Made by a program: the position numbers and the translations under genes
Assembly: GCA_046732895.1 (NCBI GenBank)
Contig: JBKPNZ010000054.1
Span: 1-13,918, forward strand
Direction: 5' to 3'
DNA length: 13,918 nucleotides
Origin: JBKPNZ01 sp046732895
GTDB lineage: Bacteria > Actinomycetota > Thermoleophilia > Solirubrobacterales > 70-9
Shown here: positions 6,976-13,238 of the stretch, piece after piece
Position numbering within the stretch: position 1 is the stretch's first letter
Layout: each line of letters opens with the position of its first letter
The notes under the pieces: model-generated
Told to the model about the DNA's origin: nothing
Seen by the model: only the letters and a program-made list of their open reading frames with translations
Database searches by the model: none

Positions 6976-8178
6976 ACCGTCGCCTCCAGTCGGTAGATCC
7001 CGCCGTCGTTGAGTGAAACCACGTAGACCTGCCCGTCCACGCCATCACAGAATGCCACGGGTCCCGAGGCCGGCGGGATCCCGACGACCTGTGGATCGTC
7101 GGCCTCGCTATTCGGGATGTCGGGGACGAAGTCCACGAGCTGGCCCGCATAGAAGTCGGCGAAGGGTAGCGGCCCTGGATCGCGGCCGGCAGCGTCGGGT
7201 CGCGCACGATCAGCCCGCCGGTGACGGCGGCGGCCCCTTCCACCGGGTTGTCGTACGCGAACATCGGCGGGCTCGGGGTGGCGGAGCCCCAGTGGCTCGG
7301 TTCGGAGTCGTAGGGAAGGTCTGCCTCGAACTGTGGCCACCCGAAGTTCGCACCACGCGCGTCAGCGACAGGGAGGATGTCCACCTCCTCTCGCGATCCC
7401 TCGCCGACATCGCCGATCGCGATCGCCTGCAGCTGGTCGTCGAACGTGAACCGGAAGGGGTTGCGCAGGCCGTAGGACCAGATCTCGTCGAGGCCTGGCG
7501 CCCCGACGTACGGGTTCGACTTGGGGACGCGGGGCCGGGGTGATTCGGGTTCTTTGGGATCGGGTTGATGCGGAGCAGCTTCCCGAGCGGCTTGGTCTTG
7601 TCGAAGGCGTTGTGGAACTGGTCGCCGCCCCCGCCGCCGTCGCCGGTTGCGAGGAAGAGCCTGCCGCCGGGTCCGAAGCGCACGGTGCCGCCGTAGTGGT
7701 TGTTCGCATCTGGGTGCGGGATGGTGATCACGCGGCGGCGCGAATCCGGGTCCGCCCGCATCGGGTTCGACCCCTTGCGCTTGAACTCGTCGACCTCGAT
7801 CGAGCCGTTGGGGGAGTCGTTGTTCACGTAGTACACGTAGAAGCGCCGTGAGTCTGCGTAATCGGGCGGGAAGGCGATCGAGAGCAGCCCGCCCTCGCCG
7901 GCGGTGTTGACCCGATGGGAGATGTCCAGGAATGGCTTCGCGGCGGGGACCTCGTCGTCGAGTGCCTCGACGATGCCCGCCCGCTCGGTCACGAAGAGAA
8001 GGTTGGGGAAGCCAGGGGCGTCGTCGATGTAGGTGGGCGTGTCGAAGGTGCCGATTGGGTCGAGCTCCACGCCCGATGTCGTTGTGCCGGCAAGCGCCGG
8101 CGGCGCCCAGGCGAGCGCGGCGGCGGTTCCGAGTGCCGCGGCCATGGCTGCGTGAATCGATCGGTGCTTCCCCTGCAA
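6972..8178 (-). pseudogene. Secreted GSDH-family dehydrogenase, paralogue 3, with two apparent -1 frameshifts
   Basis: The same family can be read across three frames. Frame one (from a TTG at 8178) gives a signal peptide ending PPALAG, then EGGLLSIAFP, NNHYGGTVRFGPGG and ATGDGG, down to NPNHPGP. Near 7530-7541 (two G4 runs on the plus strand) the frame changes and continues as VPKSNPYVG, GLRNPFRFTFD, IAIGDVGEGSREEVD and VTGGLIVRD. Near 7164-7166 it changes again after QGRY and continues FADFYAGQLVDF to the stop at 6972. Each shift needs one extra base, giving about 402 residues, a normal length. Everything else is conserved, including the stop-start overlap with paralogue 2, so sequencing deletion is as likely as true decay. 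The usual NHNGG motif is altered to NNHYGG, although the histidine is kept. An ATG at 8145 is an alternative start but would remove the charged end of the signal peptide. Confidence 0.85.
6983..6987 (-). promoter_or_regulatory. Ribosome binding site of GSDH paralogue 2, inside the end of paralogue 3
   Basis: GGAGG on the minus strand, seven bases before the ATG at 6975. It is embedded in the last codons of the preceding gene and supports the ATGA-coupled start. Confidence 0.7.
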
Positions 8179-8227
8179 GGCGGCTCGCCTCGTCTATCGG
8201 CGGCTACGTGTGCTCTCCCAAGCGTCT

Positions 8228-9454
8228 TCAGCGCTCCTCAACGAGTTGGTAGACGGGCCCGTCAAGGGACATTGCGTAGATGTCGCCGGCCGCATCCTCG
8301 CCGAACGAGCTGAGCGAGGGGATCTGGACGCCCAGCGGCCGATCGTCGCGTGCAGGTGTGCCGGGTCGCGCGGTGAAGCTGCGCAGATCTCCCTGGCAGT
8401 AGTCGCCGTAGAGATAGCGGCCATAGAGCGAAGGGAGCTCGCGATCCCGCACCACGTAGCCGCCCGTCACCGAGCAGCCATGCTCATGGCTGTAAGTGAG
8501 CACGGGGCCGGTCGCGTGGGGCGCACGCTGATCGTCGTTGAACCGCGCGTCGCCCTCGAAGGCCGACCAGCCGAAGTTGGCGCCCGCGGCTTCGCCGGGC
8601 GTGACGCCGTCGACCTCCTCGAACTCGTTCTGCCCGACGTCGCCGATCCACAGATCGCCGGTCCGGCGATCGAATGAGAAGCGCCACGGGTTGCGAAGCC
8701 CGTAGGCGTAGGTTTCCGGCGCGGCGCCCGCCTGCCCGGCGAAAGGGTTGCCGGCGGGCACGCGGTACGGCTTCGGGCTGTCGGGCTGGGGATCGATGCG
8801 AAGGATCTTCGCGAGGGGTGTGCTGAGGTCCTGGCCGTTCCGCTGCGGGTCCTCCTCGGATCCGCCGTCTCCGAGCCCGATGTAGAGAAGCCCGTCGGGT
8901 CCGAATTGCAGCTGGCCGCCGTTGTGGTTCGCGAAGGGCTGGTCGACCTCGATCACCTGACGGGCACTCTCCGGGTCAGCGACGCCGCCCTCGGGCGCGT
9001 GGTACTCGACGACCTGGGTGTTGCCATCGGTGTCGGTGTAGTCGACGTAGAAGAGGCCGCTCTCGGCAAAGTCCGGCGCGAACGCCATCGAGAGCAGGCC
9101 CTGCTCGCCGCCGCTCGTCACCTGGTCGCTGAGGTCGAGGAAGGTGGCTGCGTCGCCGCCGTTCGGCGCGATCCGGATGATGTGGCCGGTCTTCTCCACC
9201 ACATAGAGGTGCTCGTCGCCGTGCGTCGGCTGGGTCACGTACACCGGGCTGTCGAAGTCGCCGAGCTTCTGGAGCTCGAAGCTGCCCTGGCCGTCGCCTG
9301 CGGGGAGCTGGTGGCCGCTGCTTGTGGGCGGCGTCGACTCATGCCTCGTGGACGCTGCGGTCGTGCTCGTCGTGTCATCGTCGCCGCCGCACGCCGCGAG
9401 GGCTAAGAGGGGCACTAAGAGGGCCGCGCCGAGGAGCCGCTGGAGTCCTGTCAC
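8228..9454 (-). CDS. Lipoprotein PQQ-type glucose/sorbosone dehydrogenase, paralogue 4 (GSDH family)
   Basis: A 408-residue member of the dehydrogenase family. It differs from the other three in being lipid-anchored: the hydrophobic signal ends in LALAAC, with Cys22 the acylation site, followed by GGDDD and a Ser/Thr/Pro-rich linker to about residue 47. Motifs: EQGLLSMAFAPDF, NHNGGQLQFGPDG (His177), GLGDGG (Asp196), YGLRNPWRFSFD (Arg254), IGDVGQNEFEEVD, GANFGWSAFEG and VTGGYVVRD. Cys327 and Cys353 occupy the same positions as the cysteine pair of paralogue 1. The start codon is GTG. No ribosome site is seen, but TACCGT lies six bases upstream and could be the -10 of a leaderless transcript. 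The next gene, paralogue 3, starts 49 bases downstream on the same strand. It is first among the four and could be the membrane-anchored partner feeding electrons onward (inference). Confidence 0.9.
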   Translation of the reverse strand: MTGLQRLLGAALLVPLLALAACGGDDDTTSTTAASTRHESTPPTSSGHQLPAGDGQGSFELQKLGDFDSPVYVTQPTHGDEHLYVVEKTGHIIRIAPNGGDAATFLDLSDQVTSGGEQGLLSMAFAPDFAESGLFYVDYTDTDGNTQVVEYHAPEGGVADPESARQVIEVDQPFANHNGGQLQFGPDGLLYIGLGDGGSEEDPQRNGQDLSTPLAKILRIDPQPDSPKPYRVPAGNPFAGQAGAAPETYAYGLRNPWRFSFDRRTGDLWIGDVGQNEFEEVDGVTPGEAAGANFGWSAFEGDARFNDDQRAPHATGPVLTYSHEHGCSVTGGYVVRDRELPSLYGRYLYGDYCQGDLRSFTARPGTPARDDRPLGVQIPSLSSFGEDAAGDIYAMSLDGPVYQLVEER

Positions 9455-9504
9455 GGACGAACGGTAGCCGTAGGCGCCCCGCGCTTGGGTTTGGGCCGCC
9501 CGAG

Positions 9505-10209
9505 CTATTTCTTGATTACTACCTTGCCCTGCTCGTTGACCGTCGCCTGGGGCGGCTTGGTCGAGATCGTGACCACGAAGGAGCCCTTCACGGGCCCGCC
9601 GTCGGCCGTCACGGCCTTCGCCTTGCCGTTGAGCCCGGCGGCGATCTCGTAGTTGACCGTGTAGGTGCCGCCCTTGACGGGAGTCACTCGCCAGACGGCG
9701 TCGACGGAGTCGCCGGCCGCGACGGGGCCGAAGGAGAAGGTGTTCGTCTGCGCGACAGCCGCGCCCGCGGAGGGCCCCTTCAGGAGATCCTTGTCGCTCT
9801 CGCCGGGCTTTCTGACCTTGGGGTAGTTCTCCTCGAGGATCCAGACGGGCCGGTTGGGGTTTGCCAGGCCCGGCTGGTCGGAGCGGATCGAGAACGGCCC
9901 GTCGGCGCCCTGGTCGACGAAGATCGTCACCGCCAGATCGGGAATCTGCTCGTCGCCGATGTTCTTGATCTCGAGCTCGAGGTTCGTCGTTGCCGCAAGG
10001 CGCTGGCGGTTCGGAAACTTCGCCTCGCTCACGTCGACGGGAAAGTTGCCGGACGGCTCGTTCACGTCCTGGCGCTCGCCCCCGCCGCAGGCGGAGAGCC
10101 CCGCAGAGGTGCCGAGCACGATCAACGCGATTGCGATGCGTGCGACGGCGCCCAGTCGCGGCTTCCGTGGGGCGCTTGTGCCTCTCTCCCCCAAGGCGCG
10201 GAGGAACAT
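9505..10209 (-). CDS. Predicted lipoprotein of unknown function, beta-sandwich-like
   Basis: I do not recognise a named family. From the ATG at 10209 the product has 234 residues. A positively charged N-terminus (about residues 1-25) leads into a hydrophobic stretch and a lipobox GLSAC with Cys41, then GGGERQD, so it should be anchored on the outer face of the membrane. The mature part has alternating hydrophobic patterns such as NLELEIKNIGDEQIPDLAVTI, FSFGPVAAGDSVDAVWRVTP and GTYTVNYEIAAGLNGKA. These resemble Ig/CARDB-like adhesion or secretion-associated domains. A GTG five codons upstream (10224) is the alternative start; neither has a good ribosome site. The gene is divergent from the MlaE operon and lies 50 bases before GSDH paralogue 4 on the same strand. 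It could therefore belong to either neighbourhood; no function is assigned. Confidence 0.75.
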   Translation of the reverse strand: MFLRALGERGTSAPRKPRLGAVARIAIALIVLGTSAGLSACGGGERQDVNEPSGNFPVDVSEAKFPNRQRLAATTNLELEIKNIGDEQIPDLAVTIFVDQGADGPFSIRSDQPGLANPNRPVWILEENYPKVRKPGESDKDLLKGPSAGAAVAQTNTFSFGPVAAGDSVDAVWRVTPVKGGTYTVNYEIAAGLNGKAKAVTADGGPVKGSFVVTISTKPPQATVNEQGKVVIKK

Positions 10210-10358
10210 ACCATTAGGCCACACGGGCCAAACCCACTTGGACGACCTGGTTTACGTCGTGGCTGAGCGGCGACGGTTGTGGGTGGCGCACCCCGTTTGC
10301 ATCGAATACTCTTCGTCCGGATCGGCCTCCAGAGGGGATTCGGGGGCCAGGAGGAGAG
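10210..10358. promoter_or_regulatory. Divergent intergenic region holding the promoters of the lipoprotein gene and the MlaE operon
   Basis: This 149-base gap between divergent genes must carry promoters in both directions. On the plus strand TACTCT (10307-10312) is a possible -10 for the MlaE operon, without a convincing -35. An AGGAGGA ribosome site (10349-10355) precedes the MlaE start. On the minus strand TAATGG overlaps the proposed lipoprotein start. No clear palindromic operator was found. Confidence 0.4.
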
Positions 10359-11165
10359 ATGGTCAGAGCTGTCGCCGACAGGGCGTTCCTTCCCGCCAAA
10401 TCGATGTTCGAGCAGGTCGGGAACATGATGATCCTGACCGGCAAGACGATCACGGCGACGGTGCGCCCGCCCTATCCCTACGGGGGCGAGTTCATCTCCC
10501 AGTTCCTCTTCGCCCTGCAGCTCTGCTGGTTCCCCATGATGATCTCGACCGTCGCCTTCGGCTTCGGCGCCCCGGGGCTGCAGGCGGCCAACTTCCTCTC
10601 GCTCTTCGGCGCGCTTGACCGCCTCGGCGGCTTTTTCATCTTGGCCTCGGTCCGCGAGTTCGCGCCGTTCGTGACCGCGGTCGTCGTCGCCGGCGTCGCC
10701 GGCACCGCGATCACCGCCGACCTCGGCGCCCGCAAGATCCGCGAGGAGCTCGACGCCCTGCAGGTGCTCGGCGTCGACCCGATCAAGAACCTCGTCGTCC
10801 CGAGATTCCTGGCGCTGATGCTGATCACCGGGCTGATGGACATCTACGCCCTGCTCTTCGGCATCTCCGGCGGGATCTTCGCCGAGATCGCCTACGGTCA
10901 GCCGCTCGGGGGCTTCTTCGCGACCCTCTTCAACAACGCCTCGGTCACCGACCTCTGGGGCTCGATCCTCAAGTGCACGATGTTCGGGGCCATCATCGCC
11001 GTCGTCTGCTCCTACAAAGGGATGAATGCGTCCGGAGGCGCCGAGGGGGTGGGCCGTGCCGTGAACGAAGCGGTCGTGATCGCCTTCTTAGGCGTCTTCG
11101 CCTTCAACTACGTCTTCACCCAAACCCTGCTCGCCACCCATCCCGAGATCTCGGTCATTAAATGA
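10359..11165 (+). CDS. mlaE: MlaE/YrbE-family lipid ABC transporter permease (first)
   Basis: A 268-residue integral membrane permease of the MlaE/YrbE family, which pairs with an MlaF-type ATPase and MCE proteins to move lipids or steroids across the envelope. Visible: a first hydrophobic segment after residue 47, a core FAPFVTAVVVAGVAGTAITADLGA (beginning about residue 101), and the family coupling motif KIREELDALQVLGVDP (about residues 126-141). Further membrane segments follow at about 150-178 and 235-258, with a GMNASGGAEGVGRAV loop between. The start is fixed by AGGAGGA four bases before the ATG. It is the first gene of a plus-strand unit with a second permease and the ATPase. In Actinobacteria such genes come as YrbE-A/B pairs ahead of mce genes, and this one corresponds to the A position. 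The gap to the next permease is unusually long and structured. Confidence 0.92.
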   Translation: MVRAVADRAFLPAKSMFEQVGNMMILTGKTITATVRPPYPYGGEFISQFLFALQLCWFPMMISTVAFGFGAPGLQAANFLSLFGALDRLGGFFILASVREFAPFVTAVVVAGVAGTAITADLGARKIREELDALQVLGVDPIKNLVVPRFLALMLITGLMDIYALLFGISGGIFAEIAYGQPLGGFFATLFNNASVTDLWGSILKCTMFGAIIAVVCSYKGMNASGGAEGVGRAVNEAVVIAFLGVFAFNYVFTQTLLATHPEISVIK

Positions 11166-11190
11166 CGGTTGTGGTGACGCGAACAACGAC

Positions 11191-11317
11191 GGCACTAAGG
11201 GGAGCGGGATCGGCGCTGGCGCCGGCCTGCCGCACCGATGGTCGTGTTAACGCGTCACTGCCGCGTTTTCTCGACCATCGCTGCCGCGAGGCCGCCCGGA
11301 CCTTCCCCCTTAGTGCC
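11191..11317. repeat. Nested inverted-repeat element between the two permease genes
   Basis: Four stems lie inside one another. The outermost is a perfect 12-bp inverted repeat, GGCACTAAGGGG at 11191-11202 with CCCCTTAGTGCC at 11306-11317. Inside are CGGCCT (11223-11228) with AGGCCG (11289-11294), CGATGGTCG (11236-11244) with CGACCATCG (11272-11280), and AACGCG (11249-11254) with CGCGTT (11262-11267) around a 7-base loop. The four perfect stems total 33 base pairs over 127 bases. As RNA it would fold into one long imperfect hairpin inside the operon; as DNA it resembles a small MITE-like element. No target-site duplication is visible next to the termini. The function is unknown. Confidence 0.75.
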
Positions 11318-11358
11318 ATTTCCGCTGCGGCCGGCGGTGCCGGCAAGGTGCCGCACTG

Positions 11359-12156
11359 ATGCCCGGCTGGCTCGCAGTCCCCCGCGACTGGCTCGCCTCC
11401 CTAGGCGACATCGCCCGCTTCTGTGCGCGCGTGTCGGGGCTCGTCTACTCGGGGCGCGTGTTCACGTTCTTCGGCGAGGCGCTGCGCCAGGCCGGCATCC
11501 TCATCCTCGGCTCAACGATCGTCATCTGGGGCCTCGTGTTCATCCTCGGGCTCCAGTGCGGGATCGAGGGCGCCTACTTCAACCGGTCGGTCGGTGCTCC
11601 GGCGTATGCCGGCGTCTTCGCCGCCTGGTGCGACCTGCGCGAGGTGATCCCCTACGCCTTCGGGTACATGTTGGCCGCCAAGGTCGGCACCGGGATCGTC
11701 GCCGAGATCGGCGCGATGCGGATCTCCGACGAGATCGACGCGCTCGAGGTCATGGGCGTGCCGCCGGTGAACTTCCTCTGTGCGACCCGTCTTCTGGGCG
11801 CCTGGCTGACGCTCCCCTTCATGTACCTGGCCGCGATCGGGGTCGGCTACTTCGCGTCGTACCTCGCCGTCGTCCAGCAGATCGGTGAGGTCTCATCGGG
11901 TGGCTACTTCCTGGTCTTCTGGATGTTCCAGAACCCACCCGATCTCATATTCAGCCTGATCAAGGCGATGTTCATGGCGACGGCGATCGTGCTCGTCGGC
12001 TGCTACTACGGCTACACCGCCTCGGGCGGGCCGGTCGGCGTGGGCACGGCGACGGCGAAGTCGATGGTGCTGAACATCGTCCTCGTCCACATCATCGGGA
12101 TGATGGGCACGCTTGTCTTCTGGGGAGCCAACCCACGAGCGCCGATAGGCGGCTGA
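11359..12156 (+). CDS. mlaE: MlaE/YrbE-family lipid ABC transporter permease (second)
   Basis: A 265-residue second permease of the same family, matching the YrbE-B position of actinobacterial mce loci. Visible: an N-terminal amphipathic stretch, a hydrophobic segment at about 43-65, AFGYMLAAKVGTGIVAEIGA, the coupling motif MRISDEIDALEVMGVPP (about 120-136), then hydrophobic segments at about 146-171, 203-220 and 236-255. A loop around residues 66-98 (QCGIEGAYFNRSVGAP onward, with Cys67 and Cys91) may face outward. The start ATG has no strong ribosome site, only AAGG eleven bases upstream, and lies 41 bases after the nested palindrome. Its expression may therefore depend on read-through or coupling from upstream. 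The ATPase follows after 24 bases. Confidence 0.92.
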   Translation: MPGWLAVPRDWLASLGDIARFCARVSGLVYSGRVFTFFGEALRQAGILILGSTIVIWGLVFILGLQCGIEGAYFNRSVGAPAYAGVFAAWCDLREVIPYAFGYMLAAKVGTGIVAEIGAMRISDEIDALEVMGVPPVNFLCATRLLGAWLTLPFMYLAAIGVGYFASYLAVVQQIGEVSSGGYFLVFWMFQNPPDLIFSLIKAMFMATAIVLVGCYYGYTASGGPVGVGTATAKSMVLNIVLVHIIGMMGTLVFWGANPRAPIGG

Positions 12157-12162
12157 GGATCC

Positions 12163-12170
12163 AAAGGAGG
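12163..12170 (+). promoter_or_regulatory. Ribosome binding site fixing the GTG start of the ATPase
   Basis: AAAGGAGG, a near-perfect Shine-Dalgarno sequence, lies ten bases before the GTG at 12181. It supports the long acidic N-terminus of the ATPase being translated rather than an internal start nearer the nucleotide-binding domain. Confidence 0.7.
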
Positions 12171-12180
12171 AGCTGAACAC

Positions 12181-13206
12181 GTGACCGAAGAGCGCGGCAG
12201 GGCCGACGAAGAGCTCACGGAGGAGGAGGCGGAGGCGCAGACCGACGCCGACCTCGCCGCACACGGCCGCTTCGAGGAGGCTGAACGGCGCGCCGACGAG
12301 GCGGCCGGCGACAACTATCCGGGTGGCGTCCAGTACGAGGAGCCCGCCCCCGAGCTCGGCTCGCTGCATCGCGACTACGTGATCCCGGGCGTCGACTCGA
12401 AGGAGGCCGACCCCTACCGCTGGCACACCGGCGAGAAGCGCGACCACGGTGGGGAGGACGCGATCGAGGTCATCGACGTCGTCAAGCAGTTCGGCCGGGT
12501 GCGGATCCTGAACGGCCTCAACCTGGGCCTGCCCGACGATCAGATCTCGATGGTGCTCGGCCCCTCGGGCACGGGCAAGAGCGTGCTGATCAAGCACATC
12601 GTCGGCCTGCTCTATCCCGACTCCGGTGATCTGCTCGTCCACGGCGAGTCGGTGCCGAACATGACCGACGACGAGCTCTTCGAGATGCGCAAGAAGTTCG
12701 GCCTGCTCTTCCAGGATGGTGCTCTGTTCGGGTCGATGAACATCTACGACAACACCGCCTTCCCGCTGCGCCAGCACACCGACAAGGGCGAGGAGGAGAT
12801 CGGCGAGATCGTGAACCGCCGCCTGCGCGAGGTTGGCCTGGCGGAGGCGACCACGAAGATGCCCAACGAGCTCTCCGGAGGCATGCGCAAGCGCGCGGGC
12901 TTCGCGCGGGCGCTCGTGCTCGACCCCGCCATCGTGATGTTCGACGAGCCCGACTCGGGCCTCGACCCGGTGCGTACAGCGCTCCTGTGCGAGCTGATCC
13001 GCGAGGTCCACGAGGAGAACGGCGGCTGCTACATGGTGATCAGCCACGACCTCGGGACGGCGCGGCGAATCGCCGACTTCATCGCCGTCCTGTGGAAGGG
13101 CCGGATCGTCGAGTCCGGCCCCTCCGACGAGCTCTTCAACTCCGATAACGAGTTCGTCCAGCAGTTCCTGAACGCGGAGACCGAGGGCCCGCTGGCGATG
13201 GACTAG
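12181..13206 (+). CDS. mlaF: MlaF/MceG-like ABC transporter ATPase with acidic N-terminal extension
   Basis: The 341-residue cytoplasmic ATPase of the lipid importer, predicted to power the two preceding MlaE permeases. The nucleotide-binding domain begins at about residue 94 (AIEVIDVVKQFG). It has Walker A GPSGTGKS (127-134), Q-loop Gln178 in LLFQDGALFGSM, signature LSGGMRKRAGFARAL (from 231), Walker B IVMFDEP with catalytic Glu256, D-loop SGLDP and switch His289 in ISHD. The FQDGALFGSM and GMRKR variants are typical of the Mla/Mce ATPase group. The first 93 residues are an added Glu/Asp/Ala/Arg-rich region without a recognisable domain. MlaF proteins normally start close to the ATPase domain, so this is unusual, yet the ribosome site supports it. 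No MCE or MlaD-type substrate-binding gene follows, since the next gene is convergent. Confidence 0.93.
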   Translation: MTEERGRADEELTEEEAEAQTDADLAAHGRFEEAERRADEAAGDNYPGGVQYEEPAPELGSLHRDYVIPGVDSKEADPYRWHTGEKRDHGGEDAIEVIDVVKQFGRVRILNGLNLGLPDDQISMVLGPSGTGKSVLIKHIVGLLYPDSGDLLVHGESVPNMTDDELFEMRKKFGLLFQDGALFGSMNIYDNTAFPLRQHTDKGEEEIGEIVNRRLREVGLAEATTKMPNELSGGMRKRAGFARALVLDPAIVMFDEPDSGLDPVRTALLCELIREVHEENGGCYMVISHDLGTARRIADFIAVLWKGRIVESGPSDELFNSDNEFVQQFLNAETEGPLAMD

Positions 13207-13207
13207 G

Positions 13208-13228
13208 CGTCGGGACGGCTGCCCGACG
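13208..13228. terminator. Hairpin between convergent genes, possible bidirectional terminator
   Basis: CGTCGGG (13208-13214) and CCCGACG (13222-13228) form a perfect 7-bp stem with a 7-base loop in the 32-base gap between the convergent ATPase and lipoprotein genes. Position favours a terminator for both strands. There is no T-run, so it is not a classical intrinsic terminator. Confidence 0.4.
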
Positions 13229-13238
13229 GCCCGGCGTC

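Noticed and set aside
9412..9424. GGCACTAAG also occurs here and resembles the end of the palindrome at 11191-11317
   Set aside because: The match is only nine bases, and it lies inside codons for the Leu-rich signal peptide of paralogue 4, where CTCTTAG-type repeats arise from repeated Leu codons.
11191..11317. Insertion sequence interpretation of the nested palindrome
   Set aside because: No transposase gene, no visible target-site duplication and no match to terminal repeats that I can recall; kept only as an unclassified repeat or structured RNA.
11893..13047. A 384-codon open frame on the minus strand opposite the ATPase gene
   Set aside because: It lies fully antisense to well-supported permease and ATPase genes, its translation is rich in His, Arg, Val and Leu without motifs, and long empty antisense frames are expected at this GC content.
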